Of a stretch of DNA of 51,757 bases, positions 39,049-46,978 are shown in pieces. The DNA lies in assembly GCA_018223085.1 (NCBI GenBank), contig JAAEZB010000015.1, positions 1-51,757 on the forward strand. The letters run 5' to 3'. The position numbers were made by a program, and so were the translations under genes. The first letter of the stretch is position 1, and the number at the start of each line of letters is the position of its first letter. A model generated the notes under the pieces. The model saw only the letters and a program-made list of their open reading frames with translations, searched no databases and was not told the DNA's origin. This DNA comes from Paracoccaceae bacterium (GTDB taxonomy: Bacteria; Pseudomonadota; Alphaproteobacteria; Rhodobacterales; Rhodobacteraceae).

Positions 39049-41412
39049 ATGCGGGCGCTCGATCATAAGTTGATGCGCGACCTCTGGCGTATTCGCGGAC
39101 AGGCCGGGGCCATCGCCCTTGTCGTTGCCGTGGGGGTGAGCTTGCTCATCATGATGTCGGGGATGCTGCAATCCCTGCGCGAAACGCGGGTGCAATATTA
39201 CGAAAGCTACCGCCTTGCCGAGGTTTTCGCCCCCGTGACCCGCGCGCCGGCTCGGGTCATTGAGCGCGTGGCTGATCTTCCGGGCGTAGCCGCCGCCGAG
39301 GGCCGTATTCAGGGCGCGGCGCTGCTCGATATGCCAGGGCAGGCGCTTCCGGTGCGCGCCATCGCCCTTTCTCTGCCGCGCTCAATGGAGCCGCGCCTAA
39401 ATGCGCTTTACCTCAAAGAGGGCCGGTTTCTCTCTGCCGGACATATGGATGAGGTTGTTGTTCTCGAAAGCTTTGCCCGCGCTCATGATCTTGCGCTGGG
39501 CGATCATCTGACTGCCACGATGCAGGGGAGCCGCCGCACGTTTCAGATCGTCGGTTTTGCCGCCGCGCCAGAATACCTTTTTACCACCGCGCCGGGCGAA
39601 TTTGTGCCCGATGATGCCCGCTTTGCCGCGCTCTGGATGCACGAGGAGGCCCTTGCCGCAGCTTTCGATCTTAAGGGGGCCGTGAATGAGGTCTTGATAG
39701 AGCTGGAGCGCGGCGCCAATGCGCAGGATGTCCTGACCCGTGTGGATCATCTTCTGGATCGGTATGGTGGGCAGGGCGCTTATGAGCGTAAGGACAGCAT
39801 GTCGGACCGCTTCATTTCCGAAGAAATCTCGGGCCTCGTGGCAACATCCGTCGTCGTGCCGCCGATTTTCCTCGGGGTCGCGGCCTTCCTGCTCTACATC
39901 GTCATCACCCGTCTCGTGCAGGCCGAGCGCGAACAGATCGGCCTCATCAAGGCATTCGGCTATACGGATTTCGAGGTCGCACTGCATTATTTCAAAATGG
40001 TGCTGGTCATCGCGGTCGTCGGTGCGGCGATGGGCTGTGCTATCGGTCTTTGGGGTGGACGGTTCATGGCGGGCCTATATCAGTCCGTCTACCATTTCCC
40101 TTTCCTTGTGTTTCGGGTGGAACCCTCTTCCCTCGTCACCGGTGTGATTACCTCGATCCTCGCGGCTTCGGCGGGGGGCATCTTTGTGCTGCGTGGGGTG
40201 TTTCGCCTGACACCTGCGGTTGCCATGCGTCCGCCCGCCCCGATGGATTTCTCTCGCACGGGGGCGCTCAACAACCGTCTGCGCCGTTGGCTCGATCAGC
40301 CGACCCGCATGGTCCTGCGCCGTATCCTGCGCAATCCGGGCCGCATTGGCGGCGCGGTTCTCGGGATTGCCGTCGGCATGGGTCTATCCTCGGCGCAGAT
40401 GTCGGTGATGTCGGGCTTTGACGACACACTTGATCTGACTTTCGGGGTCATTGACCGCTCGGATGTGGCCGTGTCCTTTTTTGAACCGATGCCCGCTGCG
40501 ACCGCCTATGCCATGGCGCATCTGCCCGGTGTGATTGAGGTTGAACCCATGCGCAGCGTCAGCGCCGTGTTGCGCAATGGCCGTGAGAGCTATCGCGGGT
40601 CGGTTACTGGTCTTGTCGAGAACGCGCGCCTTAACCGGGCCGTGCGCAAGGACATGAGCGACATCACCATGCCCGCGCAAGGCATCGTGCTGGCCCGCGC
40701 TTTGGCCGATACGCTGAATATCGGTCCGGGAGAGACGTTGCGCGTCGAAGTGCTCGACGGACGCCGACCGGTGATCGAGGTGCAGGTGGCCGAAGTGGCC
40801 CAAACCCTTCTCGGAGCCCCGGCCTATATGCGGTTCGAGGGGCTGAACCGTGCGTTGGGCGAGTGGGGGCGGGTCTCGGCGGTCTATCTGCGGGTCGACG
40901 CGGCTGAGATGGACGCGCTTTATGCTGCGCTCAAGGAAATGCCGACCGTCGCCGGGGTGACCCAGCGCGAAGACGCCCGCGCCGCGATGCAAAAGCTCAT
41001 GGATACCGGTGCTGGGGCAATGCGCTATGTGATGGCGGCAATCGCCGGAGTTATCACCTTTGGCATCGTCTATAATGCCGCCCGCATCGCCTTTGGCGAA
41101 CAATCCCGCGATCTGGCGAGCCTGCGGGTCATGGGATTTACCCGTGGCGAAACCTCTTATGTCCTGTTGGGGGAACTTGTGGTCGTGGTGCTATTGGCCG
41201 TGCCGCTCGGGATCGGCATTGGGTATTACCTGTCCTTCCTGATCGCCGCCGGGTTCAGCACCGACCTCTACCAGATCCCCACCGGCTTTCGCGCCGAGGC
41301 GTTCGGTTTTGCCGGGGTGGCTGTATTGCTGGCAACGGTGATTTCGGGTGCGTTGGTGCGGCGTGATATTGACAAGGTCGACCTCGTAGAGACCCTGAAA
41401 ACGAGAGAGTGA
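39049..41412 (+). CDS. ABC transporter permease with two FtsX domains
   Basis: The 787-aa product has an N-terminal membrane helix, a large periplasmic domain (about 50-250), a first FtsX block near VPPIFLGVAAFLLYIVITRLV with QIGLIKAFGYTD, then a short linker, a second periplasmic domain (about 440-640) and a second FtsX block ending FAGVAVLLATVISG. The two-FtsX layout is as in the large DevC/LolE-like permeases. Together with the adjoining ATPase and HlyD adaptor it should move a substrate out of the inner membrane rather than import one. Confidence 0.92.
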   Translation: MRALDHKLMRDLWRIRGQAGAIALVVAVGVSLLIMMSGMLQSLRETRVQYYESYRLAEVFAPVTRAPARVIERVADLPGVAAAEGRIQGAALLDMPGQALPVRAIALSLPRSMEPRLNALYLKEGRFLSAGHMDEVVVLESFARAHDLALGDHLTATMQGSRRTFQIVGFAAAPEYLFTTAPGEFVPDDARFAALWMHEEALAAAFDLKGAVNEVLIELERGANAQDVLTRVDHLLDRYGGQGAYERKDSMSDRFISEEISGLVATSVVVPPIFLGVAAFLLYIVITRLVQAEREQIGLIKAFGYTDFEVALHYFKMVLVIAVVGAAMGCAIGLWGGRFMAGLYQSVYHFPFLVFRVEPSSLVTGVITSILAASAGGIFVLRGVFRLTPAVAMRPPAPMDFSRTGALNNRLRRWLDQPTRMVLRRILRNPGRIGGAVLGIAVGMGLSSAQMSVMSGFDDTLDLTFGVIDRSDVAVSFFEPMPAATAYAMAHLPGVIEVEPMRSVSAVLRNGRESYRGSVTGLVENARLNRAVRKDMSDITMPAQGIVLARALADTLNIGPGETLRVEVLDGRRPVIEVQVAEVAQTLLGAPAYMRFEGLNRALGEWGRVSAVYLRVDAAEMDALYAALKEMPTVAGVTQREDARAAMQKLMDTGAGAMRYVMAAIAGVITFGIVYNAARIAFGEQSRDLASLRVMGFTRGETSYVLLGELVVVVLLAVPLGIGIGYYLSFLIAAGFSTDLYQIPTGFRAEAFGFAGVAVLLATVISGALVRRDIDKVDLVETLKTRE

Positions 41413-41419
41413 GGCAAAG

Positions 41420-42637
41420 ATGGCAACGCGGAAATCGAGAAACGGGCTGATGATCGGGGTCGCCGTGCTGGTTGCGGCGGCGCTGGCGGCGGCCTTCTGG
41501 CCGCAACCGGCCGAGGTTGATCTTGGCACGGTGGAACGCGGCGCTATGCGCCTGACCATCGACGAAGAGGCCCGCACCCAGGTGCGCGACCCCTATGTTG
41601 TCTCAACCCCCATTGCCGGGCATCTGCTGCGCGTCGATCTGCAATCGGGCGACCGCGTGGTGCAGGGAGAAACCATCGTGGCGCGAATGCTACCGACCAA
41701 CCCTGCTGCGCTCGACATCCGCACCCGCGAACAGGCCGGGGCCGCCATAGACGCCGCCAAGGCCGCATTGCGCGTCGCCGAGGCCGACCTCAAAAAGGCG
41801 CTCGCCGATCGTGACCTTGCCCAGACCGATCTTGACCGGGCCCGCAAACTCTTTGCACAGGGTAATGTCTCGCAGGCTTCCCTTGAACGCAGTGAGAGCA
41901 CGATGCGCACCGCACAGGCCGTGGTCGACACCGCCCGTGCTGCCATTTCCATGCGCGTGGCCGACCTCAACAATGCTGAGGCAAACCTCATCTCTTTTGA
42001 CAATATCGGCCACGCCCGAAGCGCCAGCGAAGCCATCAATCTGCCATCCCCGATTACCGGCGTGGTGTTGCAAATCCTTCAGGAGAGCGAGACCATCCTT
42101 GCCGCAGGCACGCCGGTTCTTGAACTCGGTGATACCGAGACCGACCTTGAAATCGTCGCCGAGCTCTTGAGTAGCGATGCCGTGCGTGTCTCGGTCGGTG
42201 ATCCGGTCGAGATCGACAATTGGGGCGGTGCAGGGGTGCTGCGCGGCGCCATCGAACGGATCGACCCCTTCGGCTTTACCAAGTATTCCGCCCTCGGCGT
42301 CGAAGAGCAGCGCGTCAATGCCGTAATCCGTTTCACCGATCCGCCCGAAACGCGCGCCGGTCTGGGCCATGGGTTCCGTGTCGAAGCGCGTATTATTGTC
42401 TGGCAGAACGACGACACGCTCATAGCGCCTTCCAGCGCCCTGTTCCGCCACGCGGATGGCTGGGCCGTGTTCGTCGCTCAGGAAGGACGCGCTGCTCTGA
42501 CGCCGGTCAGTGTTGGCGAGAATAACGGTTTTGAGGTTCAAGTTCTCGACGGCCTCTCGACCGCGGATGAGGTCGTCCTCTACCCATCGGCAACTCTTGC
42601 GGATGGAGCTCACATCGCCCCGCGTAGCGCCGATTGA
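41420..42637 (+). CDS. HlyD-family periplasmic adaptor (membrane fusion protein)
   Basis: The 405-aa product has an N-terminal membrane anchor (GLMIGVAVLVAAALAAAFW), a lipoyl/biotinyl half motif (STPIAGHLLRVDLQSGDRV), a coiled-coil hairpin of about 110 aa (AGAAIDAAKAALRVAEADLKK... to NAEANL), the second half motif (SPITGVVLQILQESETI), and a beta-barrel domain. It should bridge the FtsX transporter to an outer-membrane channel, not encoded here. It is the last gene of the three-gene unit. The substrate is unknown. Confidence 0.92.
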   Translation: MATRKSRNGLMIGVAVLVAAALAAAFWPQPAEVDLGTVERGAMRLTIDEEARTQVRDPYVVSTPIAGHLLRVDLQSGDRVVQGETIVARMLPTNPAALDIRTREQAGAAIDAAKAALRVAEADLKKALADRDLAQTDLDRARKLFAQGNVSQASLERSESTMRTAQAVVDTARAAISMRVADLNNAEANLISFDNIGHARSASEAINLPSPITGVVLQILQESETILAAGTPVLELGDTETDLEIVAELLSSDAVRVSVGDPVEIDNWGGAGVLRGAIERIDPFGFTKYSALGVEEQRVNAVIRFTDPPETRAGLGHGFRVEARIIVWQNDDTLIAPSSALFRHADGWAVFVAQEGRAALTPVSVGENNGFEVQVLDGLSTADEVVLYPSATLADGAHIAPRSAD

Positions 42638-42759
42638 TGCAGTAGAGGAGGGGCTTCTGCCCCTGCTTGGCCAGAGTTCATCCCCGAGGATATTTGCGGC
42701 AAGAGCAAGTCCGCTGGAACGGTCTCTCTCTGTGACAGTTTCTTGTGCCTTTGCCCGAG

Positions 42760-42788
42760 TAATCCACAACTTATTGCGTTATCCACAA
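42760..42788 (+). other. Two DnaA-box-like 9-mers
   Basis: TAATCCACA (42760) and TTATCCACA (42779) lie on the same strand 19 bp apart, the second an exact DnaA box, beside an AT-rich stretch. There is no dnaA, parAB or hemE here, so this is more likely a regulatory or titration site than an origin. Confidence 0.4.
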
Positions 42789-42928
42789 ATATTTTGCTTT
42801 ACAGCCGCCCCCCTCTGCCGCCACCATATCTAGTAAGGGAGGTGGAAATTTCCGCTGTCCCTAGAGCAGGCACCAAGCGCTAGGGGCGCTGCCATTCCCC
42901 TGGCGCAACAGAGAAAAGAGGTGGCGCC

Positions 42929-43429
42929 ATGGCATTGTCCGAACAATTTCTCGAAGAAGATATTCACCCAATCGACATCGTCGAACATATCGCAGAGCAC
43001 CATGATTGGAGCTTTGATCGATTGGGGGATGACCAGATCGCCATGGCGGTCGAGGGGCAGTGGCGCACCTATTCGATCACGCTGGCCTGGTCCGACTATG
43101 ACGAGACCTTGCGTCTTGTCTGTTCCTTCGAGATGGAACCGCCCGAAGAGAAATTGAGCGCGCTGCACGAGGCGCTCAATGCGGTCAACGATCAATGCTG
43201 GGCTGGGGCCTTTACCTTCTGGGACGAGCAGAAGCTGATGATCTATCGCTACGGCCTTGTCCTTGCCGGTGGCCAGATGGCCAGCCCCGATCAGGTCGAC
43301 ACGATGATCCGCGCCGCCGTCCTGAGCGCCGAACGCTTCTACCCGGCGTTTCAGCTCGTGGTTTGGGGCGACCGCGCGGTCAAAGATGCAATGCAGGTCG
43401 CCATTGCAGAGGCTTACGGTCGCGCGTAA
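42929..43429 (+). CDS. YbjN domain-containing protein
   Basis: The 166-aa product resembles the YbjN family: a short N-terminal helix (LEEDIHPIDIVEHIAEHHDW), a beta-sheet core with WRTYSITLAWSDYDE, then FWDEQKLMIYRYGLVLAGGQ and a helical end. YbjN proteins relate structurally to tetratricopeptide/secretion-chaperone-like folds and have no firm role in alphaproteobacteria. AGAGGTGG precedes the ATG. It lies 30 bp before proC. Confidence 0.8.
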   Translation: MALSEQFLEEDIHPIDIVEHIAEHHDWSFDRLGDDQIAMAVEGQWRTYSITLAWSDYDETLRLVCSFEMEPPEEKLSALHEALNAVNDQCWAGAFTFWDEQKLMIYRYGLVLAGGQMASPDQVDTMIRAAVLSAERFYPAFQLVVWGDRAVKDAMQVAIAEAYGRA

Positions 43430-43459
43430 CACTTCCCCCAAACGGCAAAGGGGGACATC

Positions 43460-44275
43460 ATGGATATGCAACATGTCGCCGAGCGGGGTCTGGTTCTGCT
43501 CGGTTGTGGGAAAATGGGATCGGCCATGCTCGAAGGGTGGCTCGCAGGCGGACTTCCGTCCACATCCGTCTGGGTGCAGGACCCGTATCCGAGCGAATGG
43601 GTCAAGGCCTCGGGTGTCCACGTCAACGAAACCCTGCCCGAAACCCCCGCCATCGTCCTTATCGCGGTCAAGCCACAGGTGATGGCCGAGGCTTTGCCGG
43701 TGCTCAAAGCGATGGGCAATGGCGAAACGCTGTTTATTTCGGTTGCTGCCGGGATCGGCTGTGCGAGTTATGAAGCCATGCTTGGGGACAAAACCCCGAT
43801 CATCCGCGCCATGCCAAACACACCTGCCGCTGTGGGTCGGGGTATTACGGCGATTATCGGCAATGCCATAGCCAGTGCCGAGATGATGGACCTCGCCGAA
43901 AGCCTGCTCAAGGCTGTGGGGCAGGTGGTCCGCCTTGAGAGCGAAGCACAGATGGATGCGGTCACCGGCGTAAGCGGTTCTGGCCCGGCCTATGTCTTCC
44001 ACATGATCGAAACCATGGCCGCCGCAGGCGAGGCACAGGGCCTTGCGCCGGACCTTGCCATGGCGCTCGCCAAGGCGACAGTCGCCGGGGCAGGGGCCTT
44101 GGCCGAAGCTGCCGATGAAACGCCCGCGCAACTGCGTGTCAACGTCACAAGCCCCAACGGCACCACGCAGGCGGGTCTTGAGGTTCTCATGAATGAGGAA
44201 ACCGGTCTTCCGCCCCTTATTCGCAAAACCGTTGCCGCCGCTGCGGATCGCTCGCGGGAGCTGGCCAATGGCTGA
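43460..44275 (+). CDS. proC: Pyrroline-5-carboxylate reductase
   Basis: ProC makes proline from pyrroline-5-carboxylate with NAD(P)H. The 271-aa product has the dinucleotide motif LLGCGKMGSAMLEGW, VLIAVKPQ, and the C-terminal signature VTGVSGSGPAYVFHMIE with NVTSPNGTTQAGLEVL. It is normal in length. Its stop overlaps the csaA start by 8 bp. Confidence 0.96.
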   Translation: MDMQHVAERGLVLLGCGKMGSAMLEGWLAGGLPSTSVWVQDPYPSEWVKASGVHVNETLPETPAIVLIAVKPQVMAEALPVLKAMGNGETLFISVAAGIGCASYEAMLGDKTPIIRAMPNTPAAVGRGITAIIGNAIASAEMMDLAESLLKAVGQVVRLESEAQMDAVTGVSGSGPAYVFHMIETMAAAGEAQGLAPDLAMALAKATVAGAGALAEAADETPAQLRVNVTSPNGTTQAGLEVLMNEETGLPPLIRKTVAAAADRSRELANG

Positions 44276-44606
44276 GATTTCCTTTGACGATTTCCTCAAA
44301 GTCGATATCCGCGTCGGCACCGTAACCCGCGCCGAACCCTACCCGGAGGCGCGCAAACCAGCGATCAAGCTTTGGGTTAACTTTGGCGATGAGATCGGCG
44401 AGCGCAAAAGCTCGGCCCAGATCACCAAGCATTACGACCCCGAGAGCCTTATCGGCAAACAGGTCATGGCCGTGGTGAATTTCCCGCCCCGCCAGATTGG
44501 CAAATTCATGTCGGAAATCCTTGTCCTCGGCCTGCCGGATGAAAACGGCGAGATTGTCCTCATCGGTCCCGATCAACCCGTGCCGGGCGGCGGGAGAATG
44601 CATTGA
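44268..44606 (+). CDS. csaA: tRNA-binding protein CsaA-like
   Basis: The 112-aa product has an OB-fold tRNA-binding domain: FDDFLKVDIRVGTVTRAEP, then KSSAQITKHYDPE, and NFPPRQIGKFMSEILVLG. CsaA from Bacillus is a chaperone-like, tRNA-binding protein; the role in alphaproteobacteria is unclear. The ATG at 44268 overlaps proC, and its stop overlaps the next gene's TTG start. Confidence 0.9.
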   Translation: MAEISFDDFLKVDIRVGTVTRAEPYPEARKPAIKLWVNFGDEIGERKSSAQITKHYDPESLIGKQVMAVVNFPPRQIGKFMSEILVLGLPDENGEIVLIGPDQPVPGGGRMH

Positions 44607-45556
44607 AAACCCTCTTCATAACCCGCCCCTTGCCAGAGCCCGTGCTGGCCAAAGCTCGCGAGACCTGGAACGTGACCGTGCGCGAAAGCAACGCGCCGCT
44701 CACGCCCGAAGAAATGCGCATGTCCTTGCGCGAATTCGATGCCGTGCTGCCAACGCTGGGTGATCTTTATAGCGCCGAAGTTTTTGCCGACGTGCCCGCG
44801 CCGCGTTGCCAAATCCTCGCCAATTTCGGGGTTGGGTATAACCATATCGATGTGGCCGCCGCCCGCACCACCGGAATCGCCGTGACCAATACGCCCGGCG
44901 CCGTGACCGACGCCACCGCTGATATTGCCCTGACACTCATGCTCATGAGCGCACGTCGCGCGGGCGAGGGCGAGCGCATGCTGCGCGCCGGGAACTGGAC
45001 CGGCTGGCACCCAACCCAAATGCTTGGCCTGCATCTCTCGGGTAAAACCGTGGGCATCGTTGGCATGGGCCGGATTGGTCAGGCTATCGCCCGGCGCTGT
45101 CACCTCGGGTTTGGCATGGCTGTACGCTATTTCAACCGTTCAGCCAAAGATCTTCCCTTTGATGCTATGCGTATCGAAAGCCTCGAAGACCTGGCCGGAC
45201 AGGTCGATGTTCTCGTCGCGGCCGTCCCCGGCGGGGCCGAGACCCGTCATTTGATCGCTTCCCACATCTTCGCCGCGATGCAGCCTCATGCCCATTTCAT
45301 CAATATCTCGCGCGGCGATGTGGTCGACGAAGCGGCGCTTATCACCGCGCTTGAGGCCGGTGCCATCGGCGGGGCCGGGCTTGATGTCTATGAGCAGGAA
45401 CCGCATGTTCCCGACGCGCTGAAGGCTTTGGAAAATGCCGTGCTATTGCCGCATCTTGGCACCGCAGCGCTTGAAGTGCGCACTGGTATGGGACTGATGG
45501 CGGTCGACAATCTTGCGGCCTTTGCTGCGGGCACACCGCTCCTCAACCCGGTCTAA
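44603..45556 (+). CDS. D-isomer-specific 2-hydroxyacid dehydrogenase (glycerate dehydrogenase type)
   Basis: The 317-aa product has the NAD motif GIVGMGRIGQAIARRC, and the catalytic Arg, Glu and His sites in INISRGDVVDEAALI, GLDVYEQEP and LPHLGTA. The family covers glycerate, glyoxylate/hydroxypyruvate and formate-type dehydrogenases; N-terminal EEMRMSLREFDAVLPTL suggests the GyaR-like glyoxylate/hydroxypyruvate reductase side. The start is TTG, overlapping the csaA stop (TTGA). It ends 4 bp inside the tdk end on the other strand. Confidence 0.88.
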   Translation: MKTLFITRPLPEPVLAKARETWNVTVRESNAPLTPEEMRMSLREFDAVLPTLGDLYSAEVFADVPAPRCQILANFGVGYNHIDVAAARTTGIAVTNTPGAVTDATADIALTLMLMSARRAGEGERMLRAGNWTGWHPTQMLGLHLSGKTVGIVGMGRIGQAIARRCHLGFGMAVRYFNRSAKDLPFDAMRIESLEDLAGQVDVLVAAVPGGAETRHLIASHIFAAMQPHAHFINISRGDVVDEAALITALEAGAIGGAGLDVYEQEPHVPDALKALENAVLLPHLGTAALEVRTGMGLMAVDNLAAFAAGTPLLNPV

Positions 45557-46134
45557 CGGTCGCCCATCGCCTCGCGCCAATGACGGCGGCAAAGCGAGAC
45601 GTAGCTCTCATTGCCGCCGATTTGAACCTGCGCGCCCTCATGTAGCGCTGCGCCGTCGGCCCCGAGCCGCACAACCATCGTCGCCTTCTTGCCGCAATGA
45701 CAGATCGTGCGGACCTCGCGCATCTCATCCGCCAGAGCCAGAAGCGCCGCCGAGCCGGGAAAAAGCTTGCCGCGAAAATCCACCCGCAGCCCGTAGCACA
45801 TCACCGGCACGCCGAGGTCGTCCACCACGCGCGCCAATTGCCAGACCTGTTCTTCGGTCATGAACTGCGCCTCGTCGAGAAACACACAAGCACAGGGCCC
45901 CTCTTCAAGCCGTGCCCGAATCATTTCGAAAAGATTGTCTTCGGGCTGAAACGCTCTGGCTGTGCTCTCGATCCCGATCCGCGAGGCGATCTTACCCGCG
46001 CCGCCCCGTGTATCCACGGCGGCGGTCATGAGATAAGCCTCCATACCACGTTCGCGATAGTTATACGCCGCCTGAAGAAGCACCGTCGATTTGCCGGCAT
46101 TCATCGTGGAATAGTGAAAGTAGAGCTTAGCCAT
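45553..46134 (-). CDS. tdk: Thymidine kinase
   Basis: The enzyme salvages thymidine to dTMP. The 193-aa product starts MAKLYFHYSTMNAGKST with the P-loop, then VDTRGGAGKI, a FLDEAQF Walker B, and the zinc site with HCGKKA. It is a type II TK. The ATG at 46134 matches the family start; the in-frame upstream part does not. Confidence 0.95.
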   Translation of the reverse strand: MAKLYFHYSTMNAGKSTVLLQAAYNYRERGMEAYLMTAAVDTRGGAGKIASRIGIESTARAFQPEDNLFEMIRARLEEGPCACVFLDEAQFMTEEQVWQLARVVDDLGVPVMCYGLRVDFRGKLFPGSAALLALADEMREVRTICHCGKKATMVVRLGADGAALHEGAQVQIGGNESYVSLCRRHWREAMGDR

Positions 46135-46407
46135 GAGCGGGTCATAAGACGGCTTTACGGTCGGATGCAAGAGGGGGGGATTGGGATCGGAGCTGGTTGA
46201 AAAAAACCGCTCCGAGCCTGTCGGCAGCTCATTAACTTGCTTTCCAGGAGACTGGGGTCTCTGGGGATGGCCGGAAAGCGCCACTCATTACCGAACTGAC
46301 AGGCCGTCATCCACGATAATGTCGCGAACGAACGTCCCCCCTGTTTTTCAGGCACGGTTCCGAGGGATTGTGCCTGATTGTCCGTTCACGCTCCGTAAGG
46401 AACCCGA

Positions 46408-46440
46408 ATGAACAATTTATCAATGACATTGAAACCGTAA
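46408..46440 (+). CDS. Candidate leader mini-ORF (10 aa)
   Basis: ATG at 46408 has AAGGA 7 nt upstream and ends at TAA 46440; it encodes MNNLSMTLKP. It sits just before a perfect 9-bp inverted repeat and the HTH-like gene. Such a small frame may be chance, and nothing in it suggests a known attenuation peptide. Confidence 0.25.
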   Translation: MNNLSMTLKP

Positions 46441-46447
46441 GTCTTTA

Positions 46448-46474
46448 AGGGGAAACGAATTGCATGTTTCCCCT
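46448..46474. repeat. Perfect 9-bp inverted repeat, possible operator or leader hairpin
   Basis: AGGGGAAAC (46448-46456), 9-nt spacer, GTTTCCCCT (46466-46474), 38 bp before the HTH-like gene. No T run follows, so it is more like an operator or leader hairpin than a terminator. Confidence 0.45.
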
Positions 46475-46512
46475 GCATCTTTGGGGGGATGTTCGTTTTA
46501 GGGGTGAAGCGC

Positions 46513-46968
46513 ATGAACGCGATCAGGTCGTACCTGAAAAAACATTCGGAGGCTTTGGTCAAAGATGTTGGCATCGAAGCCGCTTGCGAGCTGACGGGCA
46601 AATCCAAGGCCACACTCGGGCGTTATTATTCGCAACATCCCGAACACGAAGATCGCTTCATGCCGATCGACGCAGTGGCGCATCTCGAAGAGGCCGCCTC
46701 CTATCCGCATGTGACTGCTGCCCTGGCAGAGCTGAAACGCATCACGCTCTCTTATGACGATCGCCGCAAGAACGACCGCGAAGGCGGGGTGAATTCCGAT
46801 GTCGTCGCGCTAAGCCAGCGTTTTGCCATGCTGATGGCCGAGTATAGCCAGTCGATTGAAGACGGGATCATTACCGTGAATGAGGCCAAGCGCCTTCTGA
46901 AGGAAACCGTCGCGCTTCAGCAGGTTCTCATCGACATGAAGCTGCACCTCGAAGAAGAGACGACCTGA
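46513..46968 (+). CDS. Unrecognised HTH-like protein (151 aa)
   Basis: I do not recognise this product with certainty. Its N-terminal part (KDVGIEAACELTGKSKATLGRYYSQHPEHEDRF) reads like a helix-turn-helix with a recognition helix around residues 31-39, and the rest is helical and charged, with ELKRITLSYDDRRKNDREGG and a C-terminal LLKETVALQQVLIDMKLHLEE heptad-like helix that could dimerise. It has no membrane segment or signal. ATG 46513 fits best; 46489 is in frame. It may regulate itself through the inverted repeat just upstream. It faces the KAS III gene with 10 bp between stops. Confidence 0.6.
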   Translation: MNAIRSYLKKHSEALVKDVGIEAACELTGKSKATLGRYYSQHPEHEDRFMPIDAVAHLEEAASYPHVTAALAELKRITLSYDDRRKNDREGGVNSDVVALSQRFAMLMAEYSQSIEDGIITVNEAKRLLKETVALQQVLIDMKLHLEEETT

Positions 46969-46978
46969 CCTTCGCCGC

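Larger units (their letters stand above)
46135..46512 (+). other. 378-bp structured intergenic region with mini-ORF and stem-loops
   Basis: No standard gene is here, but several inverted repeats are: CTTTCC...GGAAAG with inner GAGAC...GTCTC (46240-46278), TCAGGCAC...GTGCCTGA (46348-46377) and AGGGGAAAC...GTTTCCCCT (46448-46474). An 11-codon frame (46408-46440, MNNLSMTLKP) follows AAGGA. It may be a leader RNA or an operator region for the gene at 46513. Confidence 0.45.

Noticed and set aside
42760-42788. Chromosomal origin of replication
   Set aside because: Only two DnaA-like boxes, without a cluster, and no dnaA, hemE, parAB or gidA nearby.
46348-46377. Rho-independent terminator of tdk or an upstream gene
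   Set aside because: The stem is good but no T run follows on either strand, and tdk runs the other way.
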